Below are positions 24,566 to 33,100 of a stretch of DNA of 64,000 nt, piece after piece (the first letter of the stretch is position 1; each line of letters starts with the position of its first letter). Source of the DNA: Blastococcus capsensis (lineage in GTDB: Bacteria; Actinomycetota; Actinomycetes; Mycobacteriales; Geodermatophilaceae). Made by a program: the position numbers and the translations under genes. The stretch covers positions 124,001-188,000 of the forward strand of contig NZ_JASNNW010000011.1 in NCBI RefSeq assembly GCF_030165005.1, given 5' to 3'. The notes below the pieces were generated by a model. The model was not told the origin of the DNA. It was given only the letters and a program-made list of their open reading frames with translations, and did no database searches.

Positions 24566-26463
24566 CGGGCGACCGCCTGGCCGAGCCACTCAGTGCTCTC
24601 CCGCGTCGTCGAGACCGACCAGATGTCGCTGCCCCGGCGGCCGAGTCGATGGAGCGCCCACTCGTCGAGAGGCGCGACGGGGACATGGCTGATCAGCGGG
24701 TGCGCGTCCCGGGACGCCTGCTCGCCGACGCCGAAGAGCTCCTCGTGCAGCTTCTCGCCCGACCGCAGGCCGGTGAAGACGATCTCGACGTCCTGCCCGG
24801 AGAGCGCGACGAGCTGGCGGGCCACCTCGACGATGCGGACCGGCTCTCCCATGTCGAGGACGAGCGCTTCGCCGTCGCGGCCGATCGCGCCGGCCTGGAT
24901 GACCAGCTGGACCGCCTCGGGGATCGTCATGAAGAAGCGGGTCACCTCCGGATCGGTCACCGTGAGCGGCCCGCCCCGGGCGATCTGGGCGGCGAAGGTC
25001 GTCAGCACCGATCCACGGCTCCCGAGCACGTTGCCGAACCGGACGGAGAGGAAGGCGCCGGCGTTGCGCTGCGCATAGGTGGCGGTGAGCTGCTCGGCCG
25101 TGCGCTTGGTCCGGCCGAGCACGTTCACCGGATCCGCGGCCTTGTCCGTGGAGACGTTGATGAAGTGGCCGACCCCCACCGCGGTCGCCGCCTCGAGGAC
25201 GTTCCGCGTGCCGAGCACGTTGGTCTTCCAGCCCTCGTCCGGGTACTGCTCGAGCATCGTGACGTGCTTGAGCGCGGCGGCGTGGAAGACCACCTCGGGC
25301 CGGCGAGCCTCGAAGATCGTCAGCAGCGTCTCCGAATCGCGGATGTCCGCCAGCACGACATCGGGCAGGTCGAGACGGGCCTCGCCGTGGATACCGAGCT
25401 GGACGGCGTGCAGCGCCGACTCGTCACGGTCCAGCATGATCAGCTCGGCCGGTTCGTACTTGGAGATCTGCCGGCACAGCTCCGATCCGATGGACCCACC
25501 CGCGCCCGTGACCAGCACCCGCTTGCCGGTCAGGTAACCCGCGATCGCGTCGACGTTGGTGTCGATCTGACGCCGGCCCAGCAGGTCGGCGATGTCGATG
25601 TCCCGGACGTCGCGGATCCCGACGCCGTTCCCCGCGAGATCCGCCAGCCCAGGAAGAACCTTGACGGACAGACCCGCGGCGATGGCCAGACGGGAGAGCT
25701 CCCGGACGAGCGCCGACTCGGCCGACGGCAGGGCGATGACGAGGATCTCCGCCCTCGTCGCCCGGGCGACGTCCGCGATGTCCCGGCGACCACCGAGCAT
25801 GCGGACCTTGCCGATCTGGGCGTACCGCTTCTTCGGGTCGTCGTCCAGCAGAGCCACGGGGAGGAACGGGCTGTCCGGCCGGCCCAGCATGGAGCGGACC
25901 AGTTGGTGACCCGCGTCCCCGGCGCCGAACACCAGCGTGCGCCGGCCCTGCTGCGGGCGCACCGACAGCTCCCGAAGGCGTCGCACGGTGAGCCGGATGG
26001 CCAGCATGAAGACGAAGGCCATGGGGGCGGCGATCAGCGGCACCGATCGGGGCACCATGCTCGGCGCGCCGGCGGTGACGTCGGCCACGACGACGGTGAC
26101 GAGTGCTGCGGTGACGGCCAGGCCCATCGCCGTGAGCTCGTCGGCACTGCCGACCGGATGCCGTCCCTGATGCAGCCGGAGTGCGGCCGAAACCAGCGGA
26201 TAGACCGATACGGCGATGCCTGCCGCCCACACCAGCCCGGAAAGGTCGATCCGGGTGACGTCGCCGTCATATCGGGCGATGCTGGCCAGGACGAGGCCCC
26301 CGGCGATGAGCAGGACGTCGACCGTCAGCAGGCCCCAGCGCCGCAACCGCCAGCGCCACGTCGCACGTCGGTGCACCGCCCCGCTCCCGCCGGCGGATGC
26401 TGCCTGGATGCCCTGCGGGACCGCGGCCAGGTCGTCCCGATCGGCACGTCCCTTCGTCGTCAT
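24562..26463 (-). CDS. Membrane-bound PglF/CapD-like UDP-GlcNAc 4,6-dehydratase
   Basis: A 633-residue protein. Four hydrophobic helices occupy roughly residues 40-170. A CoA-binding-like Rossmann domain follows (RRTLVFGAGDAGHQLVRSML), then a C-terminal SDR dehydratase domain: VLVTGAGGSIGSELCRQISK, EVVFHAAALKHVTMLEQYP, NVSTDKAADPVNVLGRTKR and RFGNVLGSRGSVLTTFAAQI. The S-x-K active site lacking tyrosine is that of PglF/FlaA1. It performs the first step toward UDP-diNAcBac/QuiNAc4NAc. It lies 17 bases after the chain-length/kinase gene and couples by GTGA to the aminotransferase. Confidence 0.92.
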   Translation of the reverse strand: MTTKGRADRDDLAAVPQGIQAASAGGSGAVHRRATWRWRLRRWGLLTVDVLLIAGGLVLASIARYDGDVTRIDLSGLVWAAGIAVSVYPLVSAALRLHQGRHPVGSADELTAMGLAVTAALVTVVVADVTAGAPSMVPRSVPLIAAPMAFVFMLAIRLTVRRLRELSVRPQQGRRTLVFGAGDAGHQLVRSMLGRPDSPFLPVALLDDDPKKRYAQIGKVRMLGGRRDIADVARATRAEILVIALPSAESALVRELSRLAIAAGLSVKVLPGLADLAGNGVGIRDVRDIDIADLLGRRQIDTNVDAIAGYLTGKRVLVTGAGGSIGSELCRQISKYEPAELIMLDRDESALHAVQLGIHGEARLDLPDVVLADIRDSETLLTIFEARRPEVVFHAAALKHVTMLEQYPDEGWKTNVLGTRNVLEAATAVGVGHFINVSTDKAADPVNVLGRTKRTAEQLTATYAQRNAGAFLSVRFGNVLGSRGSVLTTFAAQIARGGPLTVTDPEVTRFFMTIPEAVQLVIQAGAIGRDGEALVLDMGEPVRIVEVARQLVALSGQDVEIVFTGLRSGEKLHEELFGVGEQASRDAHPLISHVPVAPLDEWALHRLGRRGSDIWSVSTTRESTEWLGQAVAR

Positions 26464-26480
26464 GGGAGGCTCTGGCCGGC

Positions 26481-27956
26481 TCAGCGACGGGACCGCACGG
26501 CGGCCACGGGACCGGTGTCATCGACCGGCTGACGACGTCGGCCACGCTCCGACCGGGCACTGGTCATGGAACGGACGACCCCGGTGGTGTCCCGGTCGGG
26601 GTCGGCCTCGTAGCTGTAGGCGTAGCCGTAGCCCCGCGCGGCGCCCGCCGACTGCGGCACCCGGTTGAGGACGACGCCGAGCAGGGTCGCGTCGATCCGC
26701 TCGAGGGATGAGGCTGCCTCCGCCAGCTCCTCCTGCCGGGTCTTGCCGTACCGGGAGGTCAGGAGGCAGCCGTCGGAGAGGGCGGTCAGCACGGCAGCGT
26801 CGGTGACCGCCAGCAGCGGCGGGGCGTCGATGAGGACGTAGTCGTAGCGCTCGCACAGGTCGTCGAGCAGCATCTTCATGTGCCGGGAGCCGAGCATCTC
26901 ACTGGGGTTCGGCGGCATGGGGCCGGCCGCCAGCACGCTGAGCCGCCCGTCGCCCCACGGTTGCGCGACCTCGTGCAGCATCGCCGTGCCGCCGAGCACG
27001 TTGGTGAGCCCCGCTCCGCTGATCAGGCCCATGTACCGCGTGACGCGGGGGCGGCGCAGGTCGGCCTCGACGAGCATGACCCGGCTGCCGGACTGGGCCA
27101 GCACCGTGGCCAGGTTGATCGCGAGCGTGGACTTGCCCTCGCCGGGGGTCGCGCTGGAGATGACGATGACCCGCGGCGGGTTGTCGACGTTGAGGAACTG
27201 CAGGTTCGTCCGGATCGACCGGTAGGCCTCGGCCGCGATCGAGTGCTGGTTCTGGTCGGTGACCACGTGGTCCTCGGCGACCCGCGGGTCCTCCAGGACG
27301 GTCCCGATGAGACCGACGCCCGTCAGGCAGGTGACGTCCTCACTGGTCTTCACGGTGTCGTCCATGCGGCTGCGCAGCAACGCCAGCCCAAGGCCCGCAA
27401 GGATCCCCAGCACCGCGCCGAGGGCGACGTTGCGGACCGCGTCCGGGCTGACCGGCGTCTCGTCGAGCGCGGCCGGCTGGACGGTGGCGACCTTCACCGT
27501 GGAGGCGTCGCTGCCGGCCGGCGTCTCGAGCTCGGTCACCTGGGCGGCGAACTGCCGGCCCAGCGAGGCCGCGATGTCCTGCGCCCGCAGCGCCGAGGTA
27601 TCGGTGACCGTGACGGTCAGGATGACGGTCTCCGGAACCGCGGTGGCCGACACCTTGGCGGCCAGCTCGTCCGGCGTCATGTCGAGCTGTAGTTCCTCGA
27701 TGACCCGGGCGGCCAGCTGGACGCCGCTGAGCAACTCGGCGTACGAGGCCACCCGCTGCTGGGAGAACAGGTTCCCCTGGTAGGCCGAGGAGGTGTCCGT
27801 CGTGGTCGACGTGGACACGAACAGCTTTGTGGTGGACGCGTACATCGGCGTCGCCGACCAGGTCAGCGCACCACCGGTAGCCACTCCCACGAGGACGGCG
27901 GCCACGACCAGCCACCATCCCGCTCGCAGGGCCTGTGCGACATCCTTCAGGTCCAC
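26481..27956 (-). CDS. Wzz-type chain-length regulator fused to BY-kinase domain
   Basis: A 491-residue protein. An N-terminal Wzz domain has two flanking membrane helices (AGWWLVVAAVLVGVATGGAL; NVALGAVLGILAGLGLALL). The cytoplasmic kinase domain has Walker A SSATPGEGKSTLAINLA, Walker A' RVMLVEADLRRP and Walker B YDYVLIDAPPLLAVTDA. The tail carries the tyrosine cluster GYGYAYSYEADPD that BY-kinases autophosphorylate. It controls polymer length and export, and the two LMW phosphatases at 8868 and 28183 are its likely partners. GTG 27956 follows GGAGAGCGGGGGG; an in-frame start at 27983 would add nine residues. It is the first gene of the 12-gene operon. Confidence 0.9.
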   Translation of the reverse strand: MDLKDVAQALRAGWWLVVAAVLVGVATGGALTWSATPMYASTTKLFVSTSTTTDTSSAYQGNLFSQQRVASYAELLSGVQLAARVIEELQLDMTPDELAAKVSATAVPETVILTVTVTDTSALRAQDIAASLGRQFAAQVTELETPAGSDASTVKVATVQPAALDETPVSPDAVRNVALGAVLGILAGLGLALLRSRMDDTVKTSEDVTCLTGVGLIGTVLEDPRVAEDHVVTDQNQHSIAAEAYRSIRTNLQFLNVDNPPRVIVISSATPGEGKSTLAINLATVLAQSGSRVMLVEADLRRPRVTRYMGLISGAGLTNVLGGTAMLHEVAQPWGDGRLSVLAAGPMPPNPSEMLGSRHMKMLLDDLCERYDYVLIDAPPLLAVTDAAVLTALSDGCLLTSRYGKTRQEELAEAASSLERIDATLLGVVLNRVPQSAGAARGYGYAYSYEADPDRDTTGVVRSMTSARSERGRRRQPVDDTGPVAAVRSRR

Positions 27957-28182
27957 GGACCCCCCGCTCTCCAGTCCGGCCAACGGCGAGTCCGCTCATG
28001 TGAGACGTCGAACCGGTTGACCGTTGGAACATAACTGTCCGGATGTCGATATCTCGCTATTCGTGTGCACGGTGGGACAGCGTGTTACGAATGTGGCAGG
28101 GGAGTCGCTGTCGCACCGACACGGCGGCCCTTCCTCCGCCGGAGTGCTGGTGTCACCGCTTCGGGCAGGTTGGATCCGGGGC
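27957..28182. promoter_or_regulatory. Divergent intergenic region, probable promoters of the polysaccharide operon
   Basis: About 226 bases separate the first gene of the large minus-strand operon from the plus-strand phosphatase. Bases roughly 28000-28110 are clearly less GC-rich than their surroundings, with runs such as GGAACATAACTGTCC and GATATCTCGCTATTC. That is where promoters for both directions would be expected. I cannot define -10/-35 boxes with certainty. Confidence 0.4.
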
Positions 28183-28863
28183 GTGCGCATCCTCTTCGTC
28201 TGCACCGGGAACATCTGCCGCTCACCCATGGGAGAGCGGCTGACCCGCACCTTCCTGGATGAGGCTCTCGGCGCCTCGGCCGCTGCTGTGGGTACGGCCA
28301 GCGCCGGTACGCACGCGGTCGTCGGCAGCGGCATGGAGCCCTCGTCGGCCCTCGCGCTGTCCGGTCTCGGTGGTGATCCGGCGGGGTTCCAGGCCCAGCA
28401 GCTCACCGGCGAGCTCATCGACGCGGCCGATCTCACGCTGACCATGACCCGGCGCCACCGGCGCGCCGCCCTCAAGCTCGCGCCGCGCGCGATGTTCCGG
28501 ACCTACACCCTGCGCGAGGCCGCGGACCTGCTGACCGGGGCCGACCTCCGCGGCCTGCCCCCGATCGGCTCCCTCGACGAGCGGGCGCGGACCCTGGTGG
28601 CCGCCCTGGGCGCGCAGCGGGCGACCCGGCGCAGCGCGGAACACGACGACGACGTCGCCGATCCGATCGGACAGAGCTCAGCCGTTCACCAGCAGGTCGG
28701 GGAGCAGATCCTCGGCGCGCTCGTCCCGCTGCTGGAGGCGTTGTGCGACGTCCCGGCGGCGCGGAAGTCGCCGGTCACCAGCCTGTCCGACACCTTCGTC
28801 GGGACGGCGAAGAACCTGCCGCCCGTCCCACCGCGCGTCCTGCCGCAGGCCGTCGGGTTCTAG
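28183..28863 (+). CDS. Low-molecular-weight protein tyrosine phosphatase (Wzb-like), copy 2
   Basis: A 226-residue LMW-PTP. The P-loop VRILFVCTGNICRSPMGERL is complete (C-x5-R-S). DLTLTMTRRHRRAAL and DVADPIGQSS (catalytic Asp) follow. The C-terminal tail (AKNLPPVPPRVLPQ) resembles that of the copy at 8868. Lying divergently beside the BY-kinase gene, it is the most likely phosphatase for that kinase. GTG 28183 is chosen because the conserved strand begins there; GTG 28150 is an alternative. Confidence 0.88.
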   Translation: MRILFVCTGNICRSPMGERLTRTFLDEALGASAAAVGTASAGTHAVVGSGMEPSSALALSGLGGDPAGFQAQQLTGELIDAADLTLTMTRRHRRAALKLAPRAMFRTYTLREAADLLTGADLRGLPPIGSLDERARTLVAALGAQRATRRSAEHDDDVADPIGQSSAVHQQVGEQILGALVPLLEALCDVPAARKSPVTSLSDTFVGTAKNLPPVPPRVLPQAVGF

Positions 28864-28900
28864 CCAGGAGACCGCCGGCCCGGCGGGCCAGCGGGCCAGC

Positions 28901-28932
28901 GGGACGTCGGGCCGGCGGGACGTCGGGCCGGC
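28901..28932 (+). repeat. Short tandem repeat, 16-base unit x2
   Basis: GGGACGTCGGGCCGGC occurs at 28901-28916 and again at 28917-28932, preceded by two copies of GGGCCAGC. It lies between the convergent phosphatase and SGNH-like genes in a 150-base gap without any other recognisable feature. Confidence 0.7.
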
Positions 28933-29013
28933 GTGGGACTTCGAGCAGCGGCGAACACCCGGAGCCACGAGCCACGTCGCGCGGCGGTCCCGTAGCCCAC
29001 GAAGGACGAGTGC

Positions 29014-29787
29014 CTACCGCAGGGCGGCGGTGACCACCGGAGCGATCAACTCGGCCAGGTGGGCGTGCCCGGCGTCCGTCGGGGAGATGCCGTCGGTTGC
29101 GATGAGGCCGGTTCCCTGGCTGAACCAGCCGTCGGTCAGCGGGTCCACGAAGACGGCGCCGACCTCCTGCGCCGCGGCCTGAACCACGTCGCGGACGGCG
29201 AGCGCACTGGCAGGCGGGTTGCCGTCGTCCCAGACGGGCCCGATCACGACGAGGGTGGCTTCGGGAGAATTCTGCTTCGCCGCCGCCAGAGCCGTGGCGG
29301 CCTGCTGCTCCACCTGGGGCAGGTCCTCATCGGCGTCGTTGCGACTGCCGAAGAGGATGATGACGTCGGCGTCCGGCGCAGGGCTCGCGGCGAGGAGCGC
29401 CGGGTAATCCTGCCCGGTGACGCCGATCGAGGCGTAGCCGGCCTGCGGAACGGCGTTGAGCGACAGCGCGGTCCCCGCCTGCTCGGCGACGAGCGCGGGC
29501 CAGCCGGTGGCGCCCTGGCCGCCCATCTCGTTGCCGGCGGCGTACCCGTCGCCGTAGACAGCCAGCACGGGGGGCTCGTCGGCCGGCGCATCCGTGGTCG
29601 GAACGGCCGGCACCGGCTCCTGCGCGAGCGGGTACTCGGCTCCCGCGGTCTCCGTTCTGCTCTCGTACGTGTCGGCCGGCGCTGAGCGGGTGCCCAGGAA
29701 CGTGAACAACGCCGCGTTGCCGAGGACGAGGAGAACCAGGGCCAAGGTTCCCCACCCCGGTGGACGCTCGAGCCGCAATCCACGCAT
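29014..29787 (-). CDS. SGNH-hydrolase-fold exported protein, catalytic residues replaced
   Basis: A 257-residue protein with an N-terminal membrane helix (GTLALVLLVLGNAALFTFLG), a linker, then an SGNH-like domain: VLAVYGDGYAAGNEMGGQGA, GWPALVAEQAG, VIILFGSRNDAD, TLVVIGPVWDDG, TDGISPTDAGHAHLAELI. In active members block I reads GDSxxxG and block V reads D-x-x-H-P. Here the nucleophile Ser is Gly (GDG) and the catalytic His is Ser (DGISP), while the block III Asn remains. It is therefore probably non-hydrolytic, perhaps glycan-binding, or uses other residues. ATG 29787 lacks a clear ribosome-binding site; an upstream GTG start is possible. Confidence 0.72.
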   Translation of the reverse strand: MRGLRLERPPGWGTLALVLLVLGNAALFTFLGTRSAPADTYESRTETAGAEYPLAQEPVPAVPTTDAPADEPPVLAVYGDGYAAGNEMGGQGATGWPALVAEQAGTALSLNAVPQAGYASIGVTGQDYPALLAASPAPDADVIILFGSRNDADEDLPQVEQQAATALAAAKQNSPEATLVVIGPVWDDGNPPASALAVRDVVQAAAQEVGAVFVDPLTDGWFSQGTGLIATDGISPTDAGHAHLAELIAPVVTAALR

Positions 29788-30030
29788 GGAAAAACTGTAA
29801 CGGTCGGACTCCACTCCGTGAGGGGATTGAGCCGGCCGTGTCAGAAGGGGCGCGTGTGAACCGAGGTGCCCAAGCGTGTTCGGCCGATGCCGGGACACAC
29901 GATCGGCTTCCCTCGCTCCAGCCAGCGCAGCCGCATCCCGCAGGAGACCACGGGGCGGACCCCACATGTCGTGCCGGTCGTCGTCCGCGACGGACCATCG
30001 TCCTCCATCGGAAGAGCCGGCGCGGCGGGG

Positions 30031-30053
30031 ACCGGGCCCCCCGTGGGCCCGGT
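30031..30053 (-). terminator. GC-rich hairpin downstream of the TasA-like gene
   Basis: ACCGGGCCC (30031-30039) and GGGCCCGGT (30045-30053) form a perfect 9-base stem with a 5-base loop, 24 bases past the stop of the minus-strand gene at 30077. The position and shape fit an intrinsic terminator of the high-GC type without a U-tract. The rest of 29788-30076 shows no gene. Confidence 0.65.
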
Positions 30054-30076
30054 ACCCGCCGCCTACCGCGCCCGCC

Positions 30077-30529
30077 TCAGCGGGCGACGCCGTCCCGCTG
30101 CGTGGCGGCGAAGGTGAAGGCGATCCGGCTGGCCTGGCCGACCAGGTCCTCGTCCGCGGTCCCGGGGAACGAGATGGTGGCCGGCAGGTGGTCGACGCCG
30201 CCGGGCGCGAGGGTCGCGGCCACGGACGAGAACGTCACCGAGGACAGCGGGGCCTCGCCGTCGTTCGCCAGGTCCAGGGGCACGCGCTCGGCGTCGCCGG
30301 GCAGCATCGACGCGCTGGAGAAGGGCACGGTCGTCCCCCCGGCCGTCACGTCCAGTTCGATGGACAGCCCGCCGGCGTCCACCCGGGCGTCCACGGGCTC
30401 GGTGGTGGTGAAGTCGCCGTAGGTGCCCAGCCCGGCGACGGTGGCCGCCGCGGCGAGGACACCCAGGGTGCCCACGAGCTTCGCGGCGGTGCCGCGTTCG
30501 GCGACGGCGGTGCTGATACGGCTGATCAC
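30077..30529 (-). CDS. TasA/camelysin-like exported protein with SipW-type signal
   Basis: A 150-residue protein. The N-terminus has a hydrophobic stretch (LVGTLGVLAAAATVAGLGTY) followed by GDFTTTEPV, which resembles the SipW-dependent signal peptides of TasA-family proteins. The mature part is beta-rich with LSIELDVTAGG, SASMLPGDAERVPLDLANDG and a C-terminal ASRIAFTFAATQ, matching the pattern 'PGD…V…LxNxG' of this family. Such proteins form extracellular fibres or are surface proteins. No SipW-type peptidase gene is visible nearby. GTG 30529 has GGGGGA about eight bases upstream. Confidence 0.65.
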   Translation of the reverse strand: MISRISTAVAERGTAAKLVGTLGVLAAAATVAGLGTYGDFTTTEPVDARVDAGGLSIELDVTAGGTTVPFSSASMLPGDAERVPLDLANDGEAPLSSVTFSSVAATLAPGGVDHLPATISFPGTADEDLVGQASRIAFTFAATQRDGVAR

Positions 30530-30689
30530 GGTGCAGTCCCCCTGCTGCTGACCGGGTGGCCGATCCACCGGGCGGCAGGGAGGAGCCTGCGCGACCGACC
30601 GCACGGTTCCGCCCAGCGATCCGCAAAAGAACCGCAAGGGTGCCCGGCGCCCGGTGGCCTGGGCAGGCCGGTGCCGCGCCGCCACCCGC

Positions 30690-30944
30690 CTACCCCGGGG
30701 CGACCTGCCGGCGGGAGTCCGGCGCGGGCGCGGGGCGGCCGGTCGCGAGGGTGGCCGCCTGCGCCCGGCGCTGCGCCGAGCGGCGCAGCAGCACCTGCGC
30801 CTGGACCCTGTCGTCGGTGCGCCGGGCCCGCTCGGCCAGGACATCGGCGGTCTCCAGCAGCAGCGCCACCCGCCGCCGCTGATCGGCCGTCGGCCGCGGG
30901 GCGGGAACTCGTCGGGGCAACTGCCCAGTGGTCATGCCGGTCAT
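30690..30944 (-). CDS. Small helical protein of unknown function
   Basis: An 84-residue predicted protein starting MTGMTTGQLPRRVPAPRPTA. Residues 25-65 (RRVALLLETADVLAERARRT and RVQAQVLLRRSAQRRAQAAT) are strongly helical and charged, and could form a helical hairpin or coiled coil. Codon use looks coding (third-position GC high). No Shine-Dalgarno sequence is evident, and I recognise no family. An Arg/Ala-rich tail follows. Confidence 0.45.
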   Translation of the reverse strand: MTGMTTGQLPRRVPAPRPTADQRRRVALLLETADVLAERARRTDDRVQAQVLLRRSAQRRAQAATLATGRPAPAPDSRRQVAPG

Positions 30945-31149
30945 CGTGGGGGCTGCCCGGGCGCGCCGCGACTCGGCCGACGTGGGCCCGCTCCGGCGCG
31001 CCACTCGTCTGACGCTGCCCTCCCGGCGGTTCGTGCACGAACCGCCGCCCCCTCCTGGGGACGTTCTGCACGGAGAGTTCCCATGACGCGGAGGTGAACA
31101 GCCCGGACCCGCCCTGGTGCCCACAGCCGGCCTGGTCGACAGTGGGGAG

Positions 31150-32115
31150 GTGAGACCCGACGCCCGCGCCTGGTTCGCCGACCGCACCACCACCGCGACC
31201 TCGCTCGACCGGATCGACGTCGCGGCCCTGCTGCACGCCAAGCGCCGCGGGGGCCACCGGATCAGCGTCGTCCTGCCCGCCCGCAACGAGGAGGCGACGG
31301 TGGGCCGGCTGGTCGCCGACCTGCGCGAGCAGTGGGTGCGCCGGACGCCGCTGGTCGACGAGCTCCTCGTCGTCGACTCCGACAGCACCGACGCCACCGC
31401 CGCCGTCGCCCGCGCCGCCGGGGCCTCCGTCGTCGCCACCACCGACGTGCTGCCCGCCCACGGCACCCGCCGCGGCAAGGGCGAGGCGCTGTGGAAGTCG
31501 CTGGCCGCCACGACCGGCGACCTCGTCGTCTTCCTCGACGCCGACCTGCTGGGCGATGTCGCCCACTACGTGCCCGGGCTGCTCGGCCCGCTGCTCACCG
31601 ACCCGCAGGTCGACTACGTGAAGGGCTGCTACACCCGGCCGCTCCAGGTCGGGGATGCGGTCGTGCCCACCGGCGGGGGACGGGTGACCGAGCTGACCGC
31701 CCGCCCGCTGCTCAACGCGCTGTGGCCGGAGCTCGCCGGGTTCGTCCAGCCCCTCGGCGGCGAGTACGCCGGCCGCCGCAGCGCCCTGGAGCAGGTGCCG
31801 TTCGTCTCCTCCTACGGCGTGGAGGTGGGTCTGCTGGTCGACCTGCTGCGGCGAGGCGGGCTGGCCTCGCTGGCCCAGGTGGACCTCGGCGAGCGGCGGC
31901 ACACCTCGCAGGACGTCGAGGCGCTCGGCGAGATGGCCGGGCAGGTGGTCGCCACCGTGCTGGCCCGGGCCGCGTCCGCGCCGGACCCCAGCGGGCTGCT
32001 CACCCAGTTCCGGCACGACGGCGCCGGTTTCGTGCCCCGCACCAGCACCGTCGCCGTCGACGAGCGGCCGCCCATGGCCACCGTTCCGGAGTACCGCGCC
32101 CGGCTGGCCGGCTGA
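31150..32115 (+). CDS. gpgS: Glucosyl-3-phosphoglycerate synthase
   Basis: A 321-residue GT81-type glycosyltransferase. Typical blocks are RISVVLPARNEEATVGRLVA, ELLVVDSDSTDATAAVARAA, GKGEALWKSL, VVFLDADL (metal-binding D-x-D), YVKGCYTRPL, GGRVTELTARPLLNALWPEL and FVQPLGGEYAGRR. The enzyme makes glucosyl-3-phosphoglycerate from an NDP-glucose and 3-phosphoglycerate, the first step to glucosylglycerate and methylglucose lipopolysaccharides. GTG 31150 is used; GTG 31117 would add 11 residues, and neither has well-spaced Shine-Dalgarno support. Confidence 0.9.
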   Translation: MRPDARAWFADRTTTATSLDRIDVAALLHAKRRGGHRISVVLPARNEEATVGRLVADLREQWVRRTPLVDELLVVDSDSTDATAAVARAAGASVVATTDVLPAHGTRRGKGEALWKSLAATTGDLVVFLDADLLGDVAHYVPGLLGPLLTDPQVDYVKGCYTRPLQVGDAVVPTGGGRVTELTARPLLNALWPELAGFVQPLGGEYAGRRSALEQVPFVSSYGVEVGLLVDLLRRGGLASLAQVDLGERRHTSQDVEALGEMAGQVVATVLARAASAPDPSGLLTQFRHDGAGFVPRTSTVAVDERPPMATVPEYRARLAG

Positions 32116-32202
32116 GGCCACCCCCACGGTCGCAGGCTCCACCGCGGGAGGGCAGGATCGCCGCGTGCCGGTAGGTCTTCCCGTCCTGTCCCCCTCGCGC
32201 AG

Positions 32203-33039
32203 GTGAGCGCCCCCGAGATCGTCGCCCACCGCGGGGCCACCGCGGAGGCGCCGGAGCACACGCTGGCCGCCTTCCGGAACGCGGCCGTGCTCGGCGCCGA
32301 CGCCGTCGAGTGCGACGTCCGGATGACCCGCGACGGCGTGCTCGTCTGCGTCCACGACCGGAGGATCCAGCGCACCTCCAACGGCCGCGGCGTCGTCTCC
32401 GCGCTGCACCTGGCCGAGCTCGAGCAGTTCCGGTTCGGCGCCCGCCGGAGCCGGTTCGACCGGTGGAAGGACGACGAGATCATCGCCGTCACCGACGAGC
32501 CCGACGTCGAGAACGGCCTCGTGCTCACCCTCGACCGGCTGCTCGAGTACGTGACCGCCACGCCCGGCACCGTGCGGCTGGCCATCGAGACCAAGCACCC
32601 CACCCGGCACGCGTTCCGCGTGGAGGCAGAGGTCCTGCGGACGCTGCGCCGGTTCGGGGTGCTGCAGGGCGACCGGCCGGCCGAGTGGGGCGGGAAGCCG
32701 GCGTTCCGGGTGATGAGCTTCTCCCAGCTGGCGGTGCGCCGGGTGACCGCGCTGGCGCCGGGCGTGCCGACGGTGCAGCTGATCGGCAAGCGGCTGCGCC
32801 CGCTGCGCACCGACCTGCTGTCCGGGTCGATGGACGCGGTCGGCCCCGGGGTGTCGCTGGTACGCGCCGACCCCGGCTACGTCGCCCAGGCGCACGCCGC
32901 CGGCAAGGAGGTGCACGTGTGGACGGCGAACCGCCCCGCCGACATCGACTTCCTGCTCTCCCTCGGCGTCGACGCGGTCATCACCGACCGCCCCGACGAG
33001 GCGCTGCGCCGCCGCGACCGCTCCACCAGCGCCTCCTGA
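32203..33039 (+). CDS. Glycerophosphodiester phosphodiesterase
   Basis: A 278-residue TIM-barrel GDPD enzyme. The N-terminal IVAHRGATAEAPEHTLAAF gives the catalytic His-Arg-Gly and the Glu. GADAVECDVRMTRDGVLVCV and HDRRIQRTSNG supply the metal ligands and second histidine. LAIETKHP and VHVWTANRPADIDFLLSLGV are also canonical. It cleaves glycerophosphodiesters to glycerol-3-phosphate and an alcohol. No signal peptide is visible, so it is probably cytoplasmic (UgpQ-like). A GTG start is used. Confidence 0.92.
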   Translation: MSAPEIVAHRGATAEAPEHTLAAFRNAAVLGADAVECDVRMTRDGVLVCVHDRRIQRTSNGRGVVSALHLAELEQFRFGARRSRFDRWKDDEIIAVTDEPDVENGLVLTLDRLLEYVTATPGTVRLAIETKHPTRHAFRVEAEVLRTLRRFGVLQGDRPAEWGGKPAFRVMSFSQLAVRRVTALAPGVPTVQLIGKRLRPLRTDLLSGSMDAVGPGVSLVRADPGYVAQAHAAGKEVHVWTANRPADIDFLLSLGVDAVITDRPDEALRRRDRSTSAS

Positions 33040-33100
33040 CGGTCCTCATCCACCGGTCCGCCACCGTCGCCGCCCCACCACCGCCTCGTCGGGCCTTCCG

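Noticed and set aside
28901-28932. Possible CRISPR-like repeat
   Set aside because: Only two directly adjacent 16-base units without spacers. No CRISPR array or cas gene is present in the window.
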